Positions 49,952 through 59,712 are shown, counted from the stretch's first letter. The stretch: DNA of 64,000 nucleotides from Herbaspirillum sp. CF444 (GCF_000282135.1 NZ_AKJW01000058.1:186001-250000); one strand, 5' to 3'. The notes: generated from the letters alone by a model not told the origin. A program made the numbers and translations.

Positions 49952-50332
49952 CTATAGACGTCACGCTGACGGAACGAGGCCGCCCGGCAATTCCCAGGCG
50001 TATGCCATGGAATCAAACGGCAAGACAGCGTTTTTTTTGCGCCTGGTTTCTGGCCGATGGGCGTGTCCGAATTTTTGTGTAAACGGGCTTTCGTTTAATT
50101 CATGGAGATTCGTTTACCCGACTGGATGGTAAGCCGAGTTAACGTGGCTTTCCAATCTTGGATGGGCAGTGCCCACTTTGGCGACTGTCACGATAAAGCG
50201 GCAGAACAATAGCAAACCATATGGGCCGCTCGGAACGCAGTACCGTTCGTTGAGATCGATTTTTTCGTTGTTTACGAGGGTTATTGGGGCACTCATCAAA
50301 AGCATAAAAGCCACCGTAACGGTAACTATGGA
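49952..50332. other. Non-coding gap with a TGGGC-N3-GCCCA palindrome
   Basis: No convincing gene. It holds TGGGC AGT GCCCA at 50163-50175, resembling the palindrome upstream of the pilin at 52238. Confidence 0.45.
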
Positions 50333-51400
50333 TTACCGATAGGTCCCGGCGTAAGGAGCCACTGCGTCAACATTTTTGATTGTAATCAGAGGCGCCTCGG
50401 TACTGATTTTTTGTAGCGTATAGGATGGTACGAGATTGTATTTTTCAATGCGTTGCCTGAAACTCGCGTTCTCATAGAGGGTCTTTCTGATGTTGAACAC
50501 GGCGCGAGTGTCTTGCCTGAGCATGATCGCCAAAATGGCAACCGGCAGATAACCTTGCAGATAGGGCTGTTGGTCGACAGCAACCTGTACCACTCCCTTG
50601 CGAATGGCGTCAATGACCTTGGGCGAATAGTCGAAGGTGACAAAGAATATTTTCTTGTTGGTTGCGCCGGAGGTTTCAATTGCGCGAATGGCCGGCTCGG
50701 CCGATAGCGGTCCCAGCGCCAAAATCGCGTCCGGATAAGGGGGGCTACTCAACTTTCGTGCAATCTCGTTTTGCGCTGCAACCGGATCCTTTCCAACTTT
50801 CACCAGATCCCAATTTCCACTGTTACCAAGCATCTCGGCAAAACCGTTGCAGCGCGCCAGCGCGGAAGACGATGAGTCAAGATGGCTGATGCAGAGCAGG
50901 GAACGAACACCGGCCGCCTTTGCCAATCGGCCAACCTGCATGCCGGCCCGGTAATCGTCCAGGCCGATATGGGTGAAGGCTCCTACTGCTTTGGATTCCT
51001 CCTCGGTTCCGTTGTTAATGGTGATCAGGGGGACCCTGCGCCCACTGATGCCTTGCAGAGCAGGACCGGTCATCGAGAAGTCTGCCAGCGTGCTGATGAC
51101 GGCGTCATAGCCGGCGAGTTTTTCCAGCAACGGCTTCATGGCCCCGGTGCCTCCCTGGGGGGCGTTGAGATAGTCGGTACTCACGCCAAAATCGGCATCG
51201 GCGTCCTTGATCCCGTTCTTGACGACGTTCCACCATGGATCGCCATCGGGAGCATGGCTGACCATAGCGATGCGAAAGGTGTCGGCCCGGGTTTGAGTGG
51301 TCGTCCCCATCAAGGCAATTGCAATACATACCGCCATCGCGATGCCGCCTACGCCCGCCGTGCGTAAATTTGCCGGAAATTTATTGCCAGTCTTGATCAC
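50333..51400 (-). CDS. Orphan periplasmic sugar-type substrate-binding protein
   Basis: Peripla_BP_4 (ribose/galactose-binding) protein of 355 residues. A long N-terminal signal has its hydrophobic core at GGIAMAVCIAIALMG and likely cleavage after TRA. Family motifs: FRIAMVSHAPDGDPWWNVVKNGIKDADADFGV, YDAVISTLADFSMTG, PLITINNGTEEES, AFTHIGLDDYRAG and KKIFFVTFDYSPKVIDAIRKGVVQVAVDQQPYLQGYLPV. No ABC permease or ATPase is next to it. It could serve a distant transporter or act as a sensor component; the sugar is unknown. Confidence 0.85.
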   Translation of the reverse strand: MIKTGNKFPANLRTAGVGGIAMAVCIAIALMGTTTQTRADTFRIAMVSHAPDGDPWWNVVKNGIKDADADFGVSTDYLNAPQGGTGAMKPLLEKLAGYDAVISTLADFSMTGPALQGISGRRVPLITINNGTEEESKAVGAFTHIGLDDYRAGMQVGRLAKAAGVRSLLCISHLDSSSSALARCNGFAEMLGNSGNWDLVKVGKDPVAAQNEIARKLSSPPYPDAILALGPLSAEPAIRAIETSGATNKKIFFVTFDYSPKVIDAIRKGVVQVAVDQQPYLQGYLPVAILAIMLRQDTRAVFNIRKTLYENASFRQRIEKYNLVPSYTLQKISTEAPLITIKNVDAVAPYAGTYR

Positions 51401-52410
51401 GATTTCGTTCTCCCCAGATCGTGTTTCAGTGCAGGACTCAATGCAGTTGGTTGCTTTGATGCCGACTCGCTCTTTACTCAGTCTGTCGCATGGGCGATTT
51501 CGCAGTTACGGGATAAGGGGCTGCAAACTTAACTGTCCTTGAGTTTCATGATACATGCAATCTAATTCTGCATGCACGGAATACTGCCTCAATAAGATTT
51601 CGTCCATGTTGATGCCGGTCCGATTTCCGGGCCAATCCACCCGCCGAGATGGGCGTGCGCCGATTTGGTCGGCACGACGTGTTCTTTTGGGACGCATCAT
51701 GAAATTGCAGGAGTGCAAGTCGGTGCTGGCTCAATTGGTTGTTTCTTGCGGCATCTCCACGCAACGACAAGCCTGCTTCTCGATACAGGTGTTCGGTACG
51801 TTGATGATTCACGACCAGACCTCCATGGCGTCACATGACATGCAGGCATGGAGAAGCGCCCGGCAAAAAATAGATCTCCGAACGAGCATCGACAATTTCT
51901 TCAACAAGCAAGCTGTTTCACAAGAGCGTAGGTTTTGCCGCCAGGACGGCGCTCTATAACGAGCCCGGCTGTTCGTTGTTCATGACGTGCATCTGTCGAA
52001 GTTGCCAACTTCGTTCTGAAGCGCGCTTGGTTGCCGAAATTCTGCGTGCCCGATCCGGTTAAATATCCCAAAACTTCATGAGGATATTGGCTGGGGGCAA
52101 GTGGCCAAAGCCCGCGAAACCTCGGTAGTTCCCTTTGGGTTCTCTTTTGCCGTCGAGGCCTCTCCTCTCATGGCTCAGCGGCGGCATTCCTCGACAAACC
52201 CAATGCCAGAAAGGCTTCAGAAATGTTGACGAACGGAAATGGGCGATTGCCCATTAAGTATTGGGTCTGCGGCCTGTGCATTATTGGGCCGCGCGCCATA
52301 TTCGGCCGGGGCGTGGCGCTTCATACTTCTATTCATGCGGTGTGGGGGTGGCGACCACCCATCTGCTCCTCTTTTCGTCCGGTCGCACTTTTATAGCGAG
52401 GTTTTAATCC
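51401..52410. promoter_or_regulatory. Long intergenic region upstream of the fimbrial pilin
   Basis: About 1 kb with no convincing gene; the 134-codon open frame at 51555-51959 has no family features. Palindromes: CGAAGTTG CC AACTTCG near 52007 and AATGGGC GATT GCCCATT at 52238-52255. The size and palindromes suit a regulated fimbrial promoter. Confidence 0.45.
52238..52255. promoter_or_regulatory. Palindrome AATGGGC-GATT-GCCCATT
   Basis: Perfect 7-base arms, 156 bases upstream of the pilin start. Related sequences are at 50163-50175 and, degenerate, at 63891-63907. It is a candidate binding site for a regulator of the fimbrial cluster. Confidence 0.4.
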
Positions 52411-52941
52411 ATGAAGAAAATATTTGTGATGCTGGCTCTTGCATCGCCGTCTCTTGTATTTGCCGCAGGCAATACGATTACGTTCCGCGGGCAAGTTGCC
52501 AGCCAGACCTGTCAGGTATCTGTCGATGGAGAGGTTAATCCGGTCGTGTTGCTTCCGACGGTGACCAAGGCCTCTCTGAGCACGGCAGGTGCAATTACCG
52601 GCGAGACGCCATTTACCGTCAGAGTCGATGGCTGTGCGGCATCTGCCGCCAGTGATGTGGCCATCAAAACCATGTTCCTGGTCAACGCTGCGACCTCGGG
52701 TGGGAACATTCCCAATGTCGGAACCGCCCAGAATGTCGCGCTGCAATTGCTGGAAGGCACCGGCGGAAATCCGGTAAAAATGGTGGCTGGCGCACCTACT
52801 TCGGTGAAGGGGCTCGTGTTGAAAAAAGGAACTGATGTGGCTGCCGAGTATACCTTTGCCGTGCGCTATATCTCTGAAGGCGGTGCCGCGGGAGTCGGAA
52901 CGGTGATCGGTTCCGTGCAGTACGCATTGGACTACCTTTAA
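52411..52941 (+). CDS. Major fimbrial subunit (pilin)
   Basis: Chaperone-usher pilin of 176 residues. The signal peptide ends SLVFAAGN. The mature part begins NTITFRGQVASQTCQVSVDG, with the cysteine pair (C in SQTCQV and C in DGCAASA) typical of pilin domains, and ends in the beta-strand ISEGGAAGVGTVIGSVQYALDYL with an alternating hydrophobic pattern and penultimate Tyr. It is 327 bases upstream of the chaperone gene, separated by a hairpin that may lower downstream expression. Confidence 0.93.
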   Translation: MKKIFVMLALASPSLVFAAGNTITFRGQVASQTCQVSVDGEVNPVVLLPTVTKASLSTAGAITGETPFTVRVDGCAASAASDVAIKTMFLVNAATSGGNIPNVGTAQNVALQLLEGTGGNPVKMVAGAPTSVKGLVLKKGTDVAAEYTFAVRYISEGGAAGVGTVIGSVQYALDYL

Positions 52942-53268
52942 TACGACGGTCTACCTGCGTCACGGCTGGGTTAGCGGCTTATCTGCCGTAGTCGTGACGC
53001 CGCATTCGCTACTGTAATTCTGCTTAGGGCCTTTTGGCCGAAGTAATTCTTGGATTGGTCTTGTCTGCAGCCATCACTTCATTGCTGGCGTCGCGTATTT
53101 AATTTGTGCGCATTCTTGACAGGTTCCCCTCTATGTCGGTTTTTTTACTTCTTTCGCCTTCTTAAGACGGCGATTCAATTTGTCGCGCCAGGGATTGGTG
53201 TGGCTTCTTTGCAATAGCAGTCGCGGGCTCACTAAGGAGCAAAAAAATAAGGCAGAAAGGGAAATAAA
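52942..53268. other. Intercistronic region after pilin, with a large hairpin
   Basis: GCGTCACG (52957-52964) pairs with CGTGACGC (52993-53000), with inner pairing possible. No T run follows. It may stabilise the pilin mRNA or reduce read-through, giving more pilin than chaperone and usher. No gene in the rest. Confidence 0.45.
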
Positions 53269-54009
53269 GTGAAAAAAACAAGGTTAATTTGCGGGGTATT
53301 TATGTTGGCAATTTCAATGGCAAGCACTGGCGCTTTGGCCAGCGTGACGATGCTGGGAACGCGTGTCGTCTATTCGGGTGGCGTGAACGAGCAGGCTCTG
53401 CGTTTCACCAATCCGGACGATCATCCCAACTTGGTTCAGGTATGGGTGGATCGTGGTAATTCTGCAGCAGGCATGGACAATGGCGAACCACAGTTCATCG
53501 TTAGTCCGCCAGTGTTCCGTATGGAGGCCAATAGTGGTCAACTGGTAAGGTTGTCGTATGTAGGTGACCCACTGCCCGACGACAGGGAGTCGCTGTTCTT
53601 TCTTAATTTCGTGCAGGTTCCGGCGCTTAAGAACACTTCCGCCGATTTCAACCAGCTGGTACTTACCGTGCGCAGTCGCATGAAGGTTTTTTATCGTCCG
53701 CCGGGGCTGGCCAGCGATGCCGATGCCAGTATCGCGCGCCAATCTCTCTCGTTTTCCATGGAGAAAACCAGCACCGGCAGCAAAGTGGTTGCACGCAACG
53801 ATAGCGGCTACTACGTCGTCGTCCAGCGTGCTGAGGTTGAAATGGATGGGCATGCTATCGAGGTCGCTCGAGCCACCATGATTCCTCCCCGTCAAGAAGT
53901 CAGTTGGGTGCTTCCGCCAGCACCGGCAGGCAGCGGAAAACGTCGTCTGAAGTTGAAAATCGTCAATGACTTCGGTGGCGATGTCGAGCAGGAGTATGTT
54001 GTTCAATAA
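53269..54009 (+). CDS. Periplasmic fimbrial chaperone (PapD-like), first copy
   Basis: Donor-strand chaperone of 246 residues. It starts at GTG after AAAGGG; the signal ends STGALA. The conserved arginine and lysine-type site is in RVVYSGGVNEQALRF, then VQVWVD and FIVSPPVFRMEANSGQLVRLSYVGDPLPDDRESLFFLNF, the family fingerprint. The short F1-G1 region suggests the FGS type. The usher gene overlaps its 3' end. Confidence 0.93.
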   Translation: MKKTRLICGVFMLAISMASTGALASVTMLGTRVVYSGGVNEQALRFTNPDDHPNLVQVWVDRGNSAAGMDNGEPQFIVSPPVFRMEANSGQLVRLSYVGDPLPDDRESLFFLNFVQVPALKNTSADFNQLVLTVRSRMKVFYRPPGLASDADASIARQSLSFSMEKTSTGSKVVARNDSGYYVVVQRAEVEMDGHAIEVARATMIPPRQEVSWVLPPAPAGSGKRRLKLKIVNDFGGDVEQEYVVQ

Positions 54010-56614
54010 GGCGGTGTTCGCGAGCACCGGCTGGTTGGCATGGATGGTAGCTACTATGGCGGTATCGCTGCCAACCAGTGCGCATGCAACAACTCAGTCG
54101 GGCAGCAGCACGCAAGAAAAAAAAGTGTCGGAATACCGTTTTTTAGAGGGGTTGGAAATGGCTTCACCAATCAATAAAGGGACGTTGTCACGTTTCAACC
54201 GTGTGGGCAACATCGAACCTGGCACCTATCGGGTGGATATGTTCGTCAATGGCGTATTCCGGGAGCGCCGCAGCATTCGTTTCGATGTGTTCGAAGGTCT
54301 GGGGGTGGCGGCGTGCCTGTCGCGTCAAGACTTGGCGGTCATTGATCTGCGACGAGACCTCGTGTCCTCTGCCAATGATAAAGAGTGCAGCCGTATTGAT
54401 ACGGTGGCCTCCGGCGCTACCGCGACCCTGGATTTTTCTGCGTTGAAGTTGGTCGTCAGCGTGCCACAATCGTTACTCAATGTCGAGGCGCGTGGCTATA
54501 TCGATCCGCAGCAGTACGACGCTGGCAACTCCATCGGCTTCGTCAACTACAACGCCAGTCAGTACTATGCGCGCCTGGGTAACAGCAGTAGCAGTTCCAC
54601 CTTTGTCTCGACCAGCAGCGGGCTGAACCTTGGGCTGTGGCGTCTGCGCCAGCAAGGCAGCATGCGTTATGATGCGCAGCATGGCTTCGCTTGGAATCCC
54701 ATCCGAACCTATGCCAAGCGCGCCATCGCCAGATGGGGCAGCGAATTGACGCTGGGCGAAAATTTCACGTCAGGCAACTTCTTTTCCGGTATGGGTTATC
54801 AGGGGATCGAGCTCAGTTCGGACCCACGCATGCTGCCGGATTCATTGCGCGGCTATGCCCCTGTCATTCGCGGGACTGCTCGCAGCAATGCGCAAGTAAT
54901 CGTGGCGCAAAAGGGCCGGGAGATCTATCGCACTACGGTGGCGGCGGGATCGTTTGTGATCGACGACCTGAATCCCACCAGCTACAACGGTGATCTGGAT
55001 GTCACTGTGATCGAGGCCGATGGATCGAGGGTGCAGTTCAGTGTGCCTTTTTCGTCGGTGCCGGAGTCGATGCGCCCCGGGATGTCGCACTACAGCCTGA
55101 CGTTGGGGCGCACGCGTGACAGCGATGCCAAGGACATGTTCGCGGATGTCATTTATCAGTTGGGCGTGAGCAATTCGCTTACGGTTAATACGGGCCTGCG
55201 TTTGGCACGCGGCTACCAGTCGGTCGCCTTGGGCGGCGTCTGGGCCGGAAAAATCGGCGCGCTAGGTATGAATCTGAATTATTCGCGAGCCGAAATCGGA
55301 GCCGGATGGCGGAGCTCCGGATGGATGTCCGGTTTGTCCTATTCGCATAGTTTTGCACAAACGGGCACCACCTTCTCGATTGCGAGCTATCGCTATTCGA
55401 CGGCCGGATACCGTGAGCTATCGGACGTACAGAACGAACGTCAAAATAATGCCAGGGATGCCGTTATTTCTACGACCTATAAGCAACGCTCGCGTCTCGA
55501 TGTGTCGCTGAGCCAGCAGTTGGGCAGTAGGGGCGCCATTTATCTGTCGGGTCTGACGCAGAACTTCTACGACAGCCGCAGTCGGTTGACGCAATTGCAA
55601 CTGGGTTATTCGACCGTCTTCAACAATGCGATAAGTCTGAACATTGCATTTCAGCGCCAGCAGACTACCAGCGATACTTCAATGTGGACGCAAACAGTTG
55701 CGCCAACCCGTGGCTCTTCGCTGATGGTATCGATGTCGATTCCTTTGGGCGTCCCCGCAGGGAATCGGCCGACAGTCAGTACTTCGTTTACCCGATCGGG
55801 CAAGGAAAACATGCTTCAGACGCAGCTTTCGGGAATGTCTGACGGTGAGCGCCATGTGAATTATGGCGTCGGCGTTAATCATGCTTCAGGCGGTGGTCAG
55901 GACAGCATTAATGCCAATGCAGGCGCCCGGTTCGCCAATGCCGCCGTGAGTGTCAATGCCAGCCATGGCCCTGGCTATTGGCAGACCTCTGCCAATGCTC
56001 GTGGCGCCATTGCGGTACATACCGGAGGTATTACGTTCGGACCGTACCTGGGTGATACCTTTGCTCTGATCGAAGCCAAGGGTGCCGAGGGAGCCAAAGT
56101 CTACAACGGTCAAGGTGCCGTGATCGATGGCAATGGATATGCGCTGGTGCCTTCCTTGTCGCCTTACCGGCGCAATATGGTCGGCCTGATGCCCGAGGGA
56201 ATAAGCAGTAAGGTGGAACTGACCGACGGGCAGCGTAGCGTGGTGCCTTATGCCGGAGCAAGCCTGAAACTGAGCTTCAAGACCAGACAAGGTAATGCAA
56301 TGCTTATCAAGTTGATCCGGCCGGACGGCAACCCGGTGCCGATGGGTGCCGATGTGCTGGACGAAGCCGGCAGTATTGTGGGAATGGTGGGGCAGGGAAG
56401 CCAGGCTTACTTGCGCAGCGACAAGTCCAAAGGCCGACTCGCCGTTCGATGGGGCGACCATAGTAGCGAAAGCTGCGCTGTGACTTACGACCTCACCGGG
56501 CGCGATACTGCCAAGCCATTGATCCGCCTGGAAGGCCAATGCAGCCCAGGCCAGCACCTCATTGAATTTATGCCGGCTTCCATTGAGCGGCAAACTGCAG
56601 CAAGGGAGAACTGA
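53996..56614 (+). CDS. Outer-membrane fimbrial usher (PapC/FimD family)
   Basis: Assembly platform for the fimbria, 872 residues from the start chosen at 53996, which gives a normal signal peptide (core AVFASTGWLAWMVATMAVSL, end TSAHA); ATGs at 53966 and 53981 are alternatives. The N-terminal domain is YRFLEGLEMASPINKGTLSRFNRVGNIEPGTYRVDMFVNG. A 24-strand barrel region with plug follows (FIARLC-like repeats, DLNPTSYNGDLDVTVIEADGS), then C-terminal domains with GADVLDEAGSIVGMVGQGSQAYL. It overlaps the chaperone by 14 bases. Confidence 0.93.
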   Translation: MLFNKAVFASTGWLAWMVATMAVSLPTSAHATTQSGSSTQEKKVSEYRFLEGLEMASPINKGTLSRFNRVGNIEPGTYRVDMFVNGVFRERRSIRFDVFEGLGVAACLSRQDLAVIDLRRDLVSSANDKECSRIDTVASGATATLDFSALKLVVSVPQSLLNVEARGYIDPQQYDAGNSIGFVNYNASQYYARLGNSSSSSTFVSTSSGLNLGLWRLRQQGSMRYDAQHGFAWNPIRTYAKRAIARWGSELTLGENFTSGNFFSGMGYQGIELSSDPRMLPDSLRGYAPVIRGTARSNAQVIVAQKGREIYRTTVAAGSFVIDDLNPTSYNGDLDVTVIEADGSRVQFSVPFSSVPESMRPGMSHYSLTLGRTRDSDAKDMFADVIYQLGVSNSLTVNTGLRLARGYQSVALGGVWAGKIGALGMNLNYSRAEIGAGWRSSGWMSGLSYSHSFAQTGTTFSIASYRYSTAGYRELSDVQNERQNNARDAVISTTYKQRSRLDVSLSQQLGSRGAIYLSGLTQNFYDSRSRLTQLQLGYSTVFNNAISLNIAFQRQQTTSDTSMWTQTVAPTRGSSLMVSMSIPLGVPAGNRPTVSTSFTRSGKENMLQTQLSGMSDGERHVNYGVGVNHASGGGQDSINANAGARFANAAVSVNASHGPGYWQTSANARGAIAVHTGGITFGPYLGDTFALIEAKGAEGAKVYNGQGAVIDGNGYALVPSLSPYRRNMVGLMPEGISSKVELTDGQRSVVPYAGASLKLSFKTRQGNAMLIKLIRPDGNPVPMGADVLDEAGSIVGMVGQGSQAYLRSDKSKGRLAVRWGDHSSESCAVTYDLTGRDTAKPLIRLEGQCSPGQHLIEFMPASIERQTAAREN

Positions 56615-56616
56615 CG

Positions 56617-57972
56617 ATGAAGAAAATACTGCTGCGCCTAGTGGCGCATGGTTTAGCGTTGACGAGCCTTATCTTGGCCAGCCCCGCGCAGGCGCGATGC
56701 GAACGTAACAATTATTCTGCCTATCCCACTACACCTATCCTGGACGACGGCTCGGCGCAGTTCTGGTTCGGTCGGGTCAACCTGACCAATGTCGCTCTGC
56801 AGCCGGTCGGTACCATCCTGGGATCGGCGACGGCTACTGCCGGCCAGGCTCGTGGTATTAATGACGAGACTGTCATGTGGACCTGCGATATCAGCGACAA
56901 GGACGAGCTATACGAGGTGTTCGCCACCAACGGCGATGATCGGGTCGGTGGCTTCAGTGAGATTGGTACGAAGGATGGTTTGCCTGGGTTTTATCAAACA
57001 TGGTTTCCCTATGTGGCCATCAAAGTGACCCATGTGCGTTCGGGCAAGGTGTTCTCGCGGTTCTATCAGTCCGCCAAGCTGACGGAGTATGACTTAAGTC
57101 CAGACGGCAAAAAGATATTCATCAAGGCCAAGCATTTGAGCCCGGTCAAGGCGGAGATTGCCAGGGTGTCGACCGCCGACAGCACTGGGTGGCCAGGTAA
57201 CTGGTGTCCTGGAACCCCAGCGCTTGGCGGCGGCAACGCTGCGGTTTACACCTGCACGCAACCGAATGCGTACCTTTCATTTCGGGGGCCGGGCTATACC
57301 GACAACGATCCGGATGGCACCGACAGTGCACGACAATGGCGTTTTTTTCCGACCAACGGGGTGGCGTTCGGTATGCGTCAGGGGACTTCCCTGAGCAACA
57401 CGGCGAGCTGTGTGGTGCGCAATGCCACACCAGAAGTATATTTTCTGCCGATCACGATCGAAGAGCTCAAGCGCGGGGAAACACGTGAGGCAAATTTTGC
57501 AGTCCAGTTGGAGTGCGATCGCTCCGTCAACTCCGGTGTAGCTATCAACCAGACGGCTATCGGGATTCAAGTGTCTGCCGGTGCTGAAGCCAAAGCCCGG
57601 CAAATGGGATTGACGACGTCTGGCGGAGGCATTACGTATCTGTTGTCGGATAACTATGGCGCTGACTCCTCAATGGCCACGGGGGTGGGTATTCGCCTGA
57701 GTGACGGCGAGACCGGCCAGACCATGAATTTCCTGGCCAATTCGGCAATCACAGGCCAGGGCTTCGTGGCCAACGACGGTTCGAGATGGTCGGCGAAGAT
57801 GGGGCCTGACGCCGGCTGGTACCCGGCAACCCGAGGGGGAGGAGGGGCAGGCGGCAGCACGTTCGATGTCACGCGTTCATTTGCAGCCACATTGAGCAAG
57901 CTGCCTGGCGCCAACGTGATTACACCGGGGCGAATCCAGGCTAGCGCCTACGTCGTGGTGAAGGTGCAATGA
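56617..57972 (+). CDS. Fimbrial tip protein/adhesin, two-domain
   Basis: Secreted protein of 451 residues; signal ends ASPAQARC. The N-terminal part (about 26-260) has paired cysteines (C28, later TCDISD, NWCPG, YTCTQ) and looks like a receptor-binding domain. The C-terminal part from about 270 (ASCVVRNATPEVYFLPI through ASAYVVVKVQ) is a pilin-like domain ending in alternating hydrophobic residues for donor-strand exchange. It starts 2 bases after the usher stop and overlaps the second chaperone. The receptor is unknown. Confidence 0.85.
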   Translation: MKKILLRLVAHGLALTSLILASPAQARCERNNYSAYPTTPILDDGSAQFWFGRVNLTNVALQPVGTILGSATATAGQARGINDETVMWTCDISDKDELYEVFATNGDDRVGGFSEIGTKDGLPGFYQTWFPYVAIKVTHVRSGKVFSRFYQSAKLTEYDLSPDGKKIFIKAKHLSPVKAEIARVSTADSTGWPGNWCPGTPALGGGNAAVYTCTQPNAYLSFRGPGYTDNDPDGTDSARQWRFFPTNGVAFGMRQGTSLSNTASCVVRNATPEVYFLPITIEELKRGETREANFAVQLECDRSVNSGVAINQTAIGIQVSAGAEAKARQMGLTTSGGGITYLLSDNYGADSSMATGVGIRLSDGETGQTMNFLANSAITGQGFVANDGSRWSAKMGPDAGWYPATRGGGGAGGSTFDVTRSFAATLSKLPGANVITPGRIQASAYVVVKVQ

Positions 57973-58796
57973 TGCGGCTGATCCACTGGTTCTCTTGTGT
58001 ACTAAAGCGCATGGCGAAGCGCAGGCAGCTGTGTCTGGCTGCTTGGCTCATTGCTTGCTCCGGAGTAGCGCTGGCCGGGGTCATGGCTGATCGTACCCGG
58101 GTTATTTTCAGCGACGGTGCACAGGCGCAAAGCGTCACCCTCGTCAATACCAACGACTATCCGGTGATGCTGCAGATCTGGGTGGACAATGGCGAGGGAA
58201 GCAGTATTCCCGACACCATCGTATCGTCGATGTTCGTCATGCCGGCCGTATTTCGGCTGCAATCGCACGAAGTCAAGTCGATACGCGTGCTTTACACAGG
58301 GGACGTGTTGCCGGCCGGGCGGGAGTCGCTCTCGTGGCTCAATCTCTACGAGATTCCCATCCTCCCGGCCGGTGACCAAAACAATGACACACCGCGGGTA
58401 CTGCTTGGACTCAATACCCAAATTAAAATTTTCTATCGGCCTGAAGGTTTACAGGCGCCCGCAGGATCGATTGCAACGGCATTGGATTTCCAGATCAGGC
58501 GGAAAGACGAGCAATGGTTCGTCGTCTGCCACAACCGAAGCGCCTATTTTGCTTCGTTCGGAGGCATGGCTGTACAGGCTGGGGATCGACAATACCCGAT
58601 ACAGCAGTTGCCCGATATGATGACGCCGCCCATGGGAGAGGGAGTCTACCCGATCGCTGCAGAGGTTGGTGTCCGGTTCGATCGGATCAGCGCCAGCCTG
58701 AATTACACGCTGATTGATGATTCCGGAAATTTGGTGGCAGGTGCCGCCAAGTTGAATGCCGTCATTTCAGCCGATTCAGCAGCAAATAAGGAGTGA
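57969..58796 (+). CDS. Periplasmic fimbrial chaperone, second copy
   Basis: 275 residues with start MMRLIHWFSC and a signal core LAAWLIACSGVALAGVM. Chaperone fingerprints: RTRVIFSDGAQAQSVTLVNTNDYPVMLQIWVDNGEG, FVMPAVFRLQSHEVKSIRVLYTGDVLPAGRESLSWLNLYEIP and LNTQIKIFYRPEGLQ. It is only moderately similar to the first chaperone, so each may serve a different subunit (shaft versus tip). It overlaps the tip gene by 4 bases and ends 4 bases before the EAL gene. Confidence 0.92.
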   Translation: MMRLIHWFSCVLKRMAKRRQLCLAAWLIACSGVALAGVMADRTRVIFSDGAQAQSVTLVNTNDYPVMLQIWVDNGEGSSIPDTIVSSMFVMPAVFRLQSHEVKSIRVLYTGDVLPAGRESLSWLNLYEIPILPAGDQNNDTPRVLLGLNTQIKIFYRPEGLQAPAGSIATALDFQIRRKDEQWFVVCHNRSAYFASFGGMAVQAGDRQYPIQQLPDMMTPPMGEGVYPIAAEVGVRFDRISASLNYTLIDDSGNLVAGAAKLNAVISADSAANKE

Positions 58797-58800
58797 TGCT

Positions 58801-59658
58801 ATGAATGCAATTACCGAAACCAACTTCATCTATGCTGCGAGCCGTATCGAGCGCAGCCAGTTGCTCGCTGCGCTGCACGACAACCAATTCCATCCTTATT
58901 TTCAACCGATTGTGTGTGCTGATGGGGCCTGGCAGGGAGCTGAAATGCTGATGCGTTGGCATCACCCACGCCATGGCGTGTTACCTCCGGCAGAGTTCCT
59001 GACCCAGTTGGCTGAAGAAGGCCTGTTGGTCGCAGCAACGCGTCAGATTCTGACCAAAACGAGGAACACTTGGCGCGAAGCGACATTGCGCTTGAATCGG
59101 CCGTTCTTTCTTTCGTTCAATGCCTGCCTTGCACATTTGCAGAGTGCCTCATTGCCAAAGGAATGCCGGTCTTTTCTGAAACATATGGACGATCGCCAAC
59201 TGGGATTGATGGTTGAGATGCCCGAGCGCGGTGCAGATCTGACTGCTGACCATTGCGCAGCTCTTTTTTGCGAGTTGGGAAATGCAGGTGCTACCGTTGC
59301 CATTGACGATTTTGGGATTGGCGATGCACGACTGCATCAGTTTGCTTGCGGTCCCATCAGTTGCGTCAAAATCGACCGATCCTTCGTCGAGCAAATGGAG
59401 AGTAATCCCATGTATGGGCGTTTAATCGCAAAGATTGTCGATCTTGCGCGTGCATTTGGTGCGCATGTCACAGCAGAAGGAGTCGAGACGGTAGCGCAAC
59501 ACCGCCGGCTGCGGCGCCTTGGCGTAGGTCTGTTCCAAGGTTATTTGTTCGGAAAACCAGTAGCGGCCCCGGAATTCTTTACTTACCTGAATGCATCCGG
59601 GGCGCTCGTTTCAGGAGACGAACCAGAGTGCCAAATGGCCACACCTAATTTAAAATAG
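58801..59658 (+). CDS. Stand-alone EAL-domain protein (cyclic di-GMP phosphodiesterase candidate)
   Basis: 285 residues, almost wholly an EAL domain. The signature reads EML (E48-M49-L50) rather than EAL. Other catalytic positions look present: N in SFNACLAHL, E139 in MVEMPE, D169-D170 in AIDDFGIG, K190 in VKIDRSFV, and E226 in AEGVET. So activity is likely but unproven. No receiver, PAS or membrane segment precedes it, unlike RocR of the Pseudomonas system. It begins 4 bases after the second chaperone gene (GGAG site overlaps that gene's end), tying it to fimbrial expression. Confidence 0.9.
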   Translation: MNAITETNFIYAASRIERSQLLAALHDNQFHPYFQPIVCADGAWQGAEMLMRWHHPRHGVLPPAEFLTQLAEEGLLVAATRQILTKTRNTWREATLRLNRPFFLSFNACLAHLQSASLPKECRSFLKHMDDRQLGLMVEMPERGADLTADHCAALFCELGNAGATVAIDDFGIGDARLHQFACGPISCVKIDRSFVEQMESNPMYGRLIAKIVDLARAFGAHVTAEGVETVAQHRRLRRLGVGLFQGYLFGKPVAAPEFFTYLNASGALVSGDEPECQMATPNLK

Positions 59659-59712
59659 GAGCGTCAGGAGGCATCGTCCGGTACTGATGGTGCGATCATA
59701 GACGTGCCAAGG

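Noticed and set aside
51555-51959. 134-codon frame upstream of the pilin.
   Set aside because: No motif, signal peptide or credible ribosome-binding site; I treat the region as non-coding, though I cannot exclude a small gene.
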